DNA from: Thermoproteota archaeon
Lineage (GTDB): Archaea > Thermoproteota > Methanomethylicia > Methanomethylicales > Methanomethylicaceae
DNA length: 6,408 nt
Direction: 5' to 3'
Assembly: GCA_004347955.1 (NCBI GenBank)
Contig: QNVH01000066.1
Coordinates: 1-6,408, forward strand
The translations under genes were made by a program, and so were the position numbers. This document shows positions 5,620-6,408 of the stretch, one piece after another (within the stretch, counting starts at the first letter, position 1; each line of letters opens with the position of its first letter). The notes under the pieces are model-generated. The model did not search any database and was not told where the DNA came from. It saw only the letters and a program-made list of their open reading frames with translations.

Positions 5620-6141
5620 TCACCTGTAGATTCCAGCCCTAAGCGGGTATCTGCTCCTGAAGAGCTTGTCGAGCTCCGCCGAGAGCTTTGCATCAAGCTC
5701 TAGCTGGGATTTTGATATCGACCTCAGGTCTGGGTGGGTCAGAAATGGGCCCCCAAGTATCGCCCCAAGATCTTTCTTATCAAGCTCATACGTAGGAACT
5801 GGGTCTATCCTAAGGATCTTTTCGAAAACTGCCCAGTCAGTAACCCTTTTTTCGGAGATTGCGGAGATAAGGGCTCTCGAAAGATCATGATCGAGAGGTC
5901 TGAAGCCAGAGTCGAACCTCGCGCCAATTGTCTTCCTTAGTGGTTCGACATCTTGGATCTTTACCCCAACTCCAAGACTCTCGTTTGGGTTGATCATCAT
6001 CAGCTTTATCCTGTACCCCGCCTCTGGTCCGAGTGCGAGGATATTGCCTAGAGGATCGGATACGAATTGCCAACCTTTTGGTCTTTTGTTGTAACCCTCC
6101 AGAATTTCCTTAAACGACTCCTCCAAGGCTTTTATCTCCAT
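5620..6141 (-). CDS. Conserved-looking protein of unknown function (173 aa)
   Basis: I do not recognise this protein. It begins MEIKALEESFKEILEGYNKR, is soluble by composition, and has no signal peptide, membrane segment or cysteine. Mixed alpha/beta content is suggested by the first helix (2-17), a strand-like region WQFVSDPLGNILALGP (24-39), YRIKLMMINP (43-52), and helical segments at 85-112 and 140-165. The frame stays open upstream to an ATG at 6288, but the extra 49 residues are rich in His, Trp and Pro and look non-coding. The ATG at 6141 has GGAGG at 6151-6147 with 5-nt spacing, so I prefer it. The TGA directly abuts the thioredoxin-like start, making this the likely first gene of the minus-strand operon. 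Confidence 0.72.
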   Translation of the reverse strand: MEIKALEESFKEILEGYNKRPKGWQFVSDPLGNILALGPEAGYRIKLMMINPNESLGVGVKIQDVEPLRKTIGARFDSGFRPLDHDLSRALISAISEKRVTDWAVFEKILRIDPVPTYELDKKDLGAILGGPFLTHPDLRSISKSQLELDAKLSAELDKLFRSRYPLRAGIYR

Positions 6142-6155
6142 AGGATCCTCCCTCC
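6142..6155 (-). promoter_or_regulatory. Shine-Dalgarno fixing the start at 6141
   Basis: On the minus strand GGAGGGAGGATCCT immediately precedes the ATG. The GGAGG at 6151-6147, 5 nt upstream, is the strongest ribosome binding site of the cluster and argues against the longer frame from 6288. Confidence 0.6.
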
Positions 6156-6172
6156 AATGATATGGAGGAGGG

Positions 6173-6180
6173 GATATTAA
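6173..6180 (-). promoter_or_regulatory. Possible TATA box of the minus-strand operon
   Basis: TTAATATC on the minus strand predicts transcription starting near 6150, about 10 nt before the ATG at 6141, just enough to include the GGAGG site. Spacing and composition fit, but no initiator element can be confirmed. Confidence 0.4.
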
Positions 6181-6210
6181 TCTGTTATTGGTGGCGCCCG
6201 ATATGAAAAT

Positions 6211-6365
6211 TGGGTGGAGGTGGGCTATTGACCACTTTGACAGTCTCCACGGCTGAAGGCGGGAGATTCTTGCTTCTGAGGTGATCATTGATCAGTTTTC
6301 ATAGCCCTTCTAGGCGCCCACCTCAGCCCGTCCCACCTCAGGAGCAAGGGGTGTGCCACCACCCA
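6211..6365. repeat. Interlocking inverted and direct repeats in a spacer
   Basis: Many self-complementary segments fall in 155 nt: TGGGTGG (6211-6217) with CCACCCA (6359-6365); GAGGTGGGC (6217-6225) with GCCCACCTC (6316-6324); GGGCTAT (6222-6228) with ATAGCCC (6301-6307); CTGAGGTG (6276-6283) with CACCTCAG (6319-6326 or 6334-6341); TGATC (6282-6286) with GATCA (6290-6294); and a local stem at 6259-6273. CCCACCTCAG occurs twice, 15 nt apart. GC is about 57%, while nearby spacers are very A/T-rich. No protein frame here is convincing. It may be a structured RNA, a regulatory region or a mobile-element remnant; the pairings partly exclude one another. Confidence 0.45.
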
Positions 6366-6393
6366 GTTAATGCTACCTTTATGGAGGTGGCCT

Positions 6394-6408
6394 ATGTTTA
6401 ATGGTTGT
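6394..6408 (+). CDS. Possible first codons of a gene leaving the window
   Basis: An ATG at 6394 is preceded by GGAGGTGG (6383-6390), a near-perfect archaeal Shine-Dalgarno, with about 4 nt between its core and the start. Five codons (MFNGC) are open to the window edge. An earlier ATG at 6381 in another frame stops after six codons. The short length makes this weak. Confidence 0.35.

Noticed and set aside
6143..6172. Hairpin CCTCC...GGAGG that could hide the ribosome binding site at 6147-6151
   Set aside because: The likely transcription start near 6150 would leave the 5' half of the stem out of the message.
6142..6288. 49-residue N-terminal extension of the 173-aa gene from an ATG at 6288
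   Set aside because: Its composition is unlike the rest of the protein (His, Trp, Pro-rich), it covers the repeat region and likely promoter, and GGAGG sits ideally before the ATG at 6141.
6255..6300. Resemblance of the GGCGGGAGATTCTTGC stem and flanks to the right end or guide RNA of a TnpB/IS605-type element
   Set aside because: No TnpB reading frame, no matching left end and no target-site evidence in the window; the stem includes two G-T wobbles and is too short to decide.
6286..6407. Minus-strand frame of about 40 codons entering from the window end, with W/R-rich sequence, ending in an ATGA overlap with the ATG at 6288
   Set aside because: Composition looks non-coding, it runs through the inverted repeats, and the overlapping ATG is itself an unlikely start.

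Overview
The window looks like a piece of a thermophilic archaeal chromosome. The evidence is a class I (not class II) lysyl-tRNA synthetase, a tRNA-Leu gene with a short anticodon-loop intron, Shine-Dalgarno sites of the GGTGAT/GGAGG type, TATA-like boxes just upstream of genes, heavy use of AGG/AGA arginine and ATA isoleucine codons, and very A/T-rich spacers between genes of moderate GC content. The exact lineage cannot be fixed by reading; a TACK-type archaeon or a deep-branching euryarchaeal/hadarchaeal lineage both seem possible. It reads as an ordinary housekeeping region with a few real oddities. I see no defence system, CRISPR array, or intact mobile element.

Layout. (1) Positions 1-249, + strand: the 3' end of a gene, tentatively an FMN-binding glutamate-synthase-like protein, followed by a T9 terminator. 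(2) 433-539, - strand: tRNA-Leu(GAG) with encoded CCA and a 19-nt intron. (3) 681-3018, + strand: two genes, an HD-domain metal-dependent phosphohydrolase (MptB-like) and class I LysRS (lysK) with a GTG start. (4) 3019-3212: convergent spacer with a 65-nt stretch containing a single G. (5) 6141 down to 3213, - strand: a compact probable operon in the order unknown 173-aa protein, thioredoxin/glutaredoxin-like CxxC protein, 55-aa Cys-rich protein, GNAT acetyltransferase, and CysRS (cysS). Joints are zero-gap, short-gap or overlapping, so translation is probably coupled. (6) 6142-6408: a spacer with interlocking inverted repeats and a possible first few codons of a + strand gene at 6394.

Together the genes concern translation (tRNA-Leu, LysRS, CysRS) and possibly thiol chemistry (CxxC thioredoxin fold, Cys-rich mini-protein, CysRS). 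The most checkable anomalies are: an apparent -1 frame disruption that cuts a natural-looking C-terminal helix off the thioredoxin-like gene; the 55-aa Cys-rich gene, which is easily missed because it overlaps the GNAT gene out of frame; a CysRS that stops about where the C-terminal domain would begin; a LysRS whose KMSKS signature is strongly altered; and a tRNA intron whose splice helix fits one nucleotide off the canonical 37/38 position.
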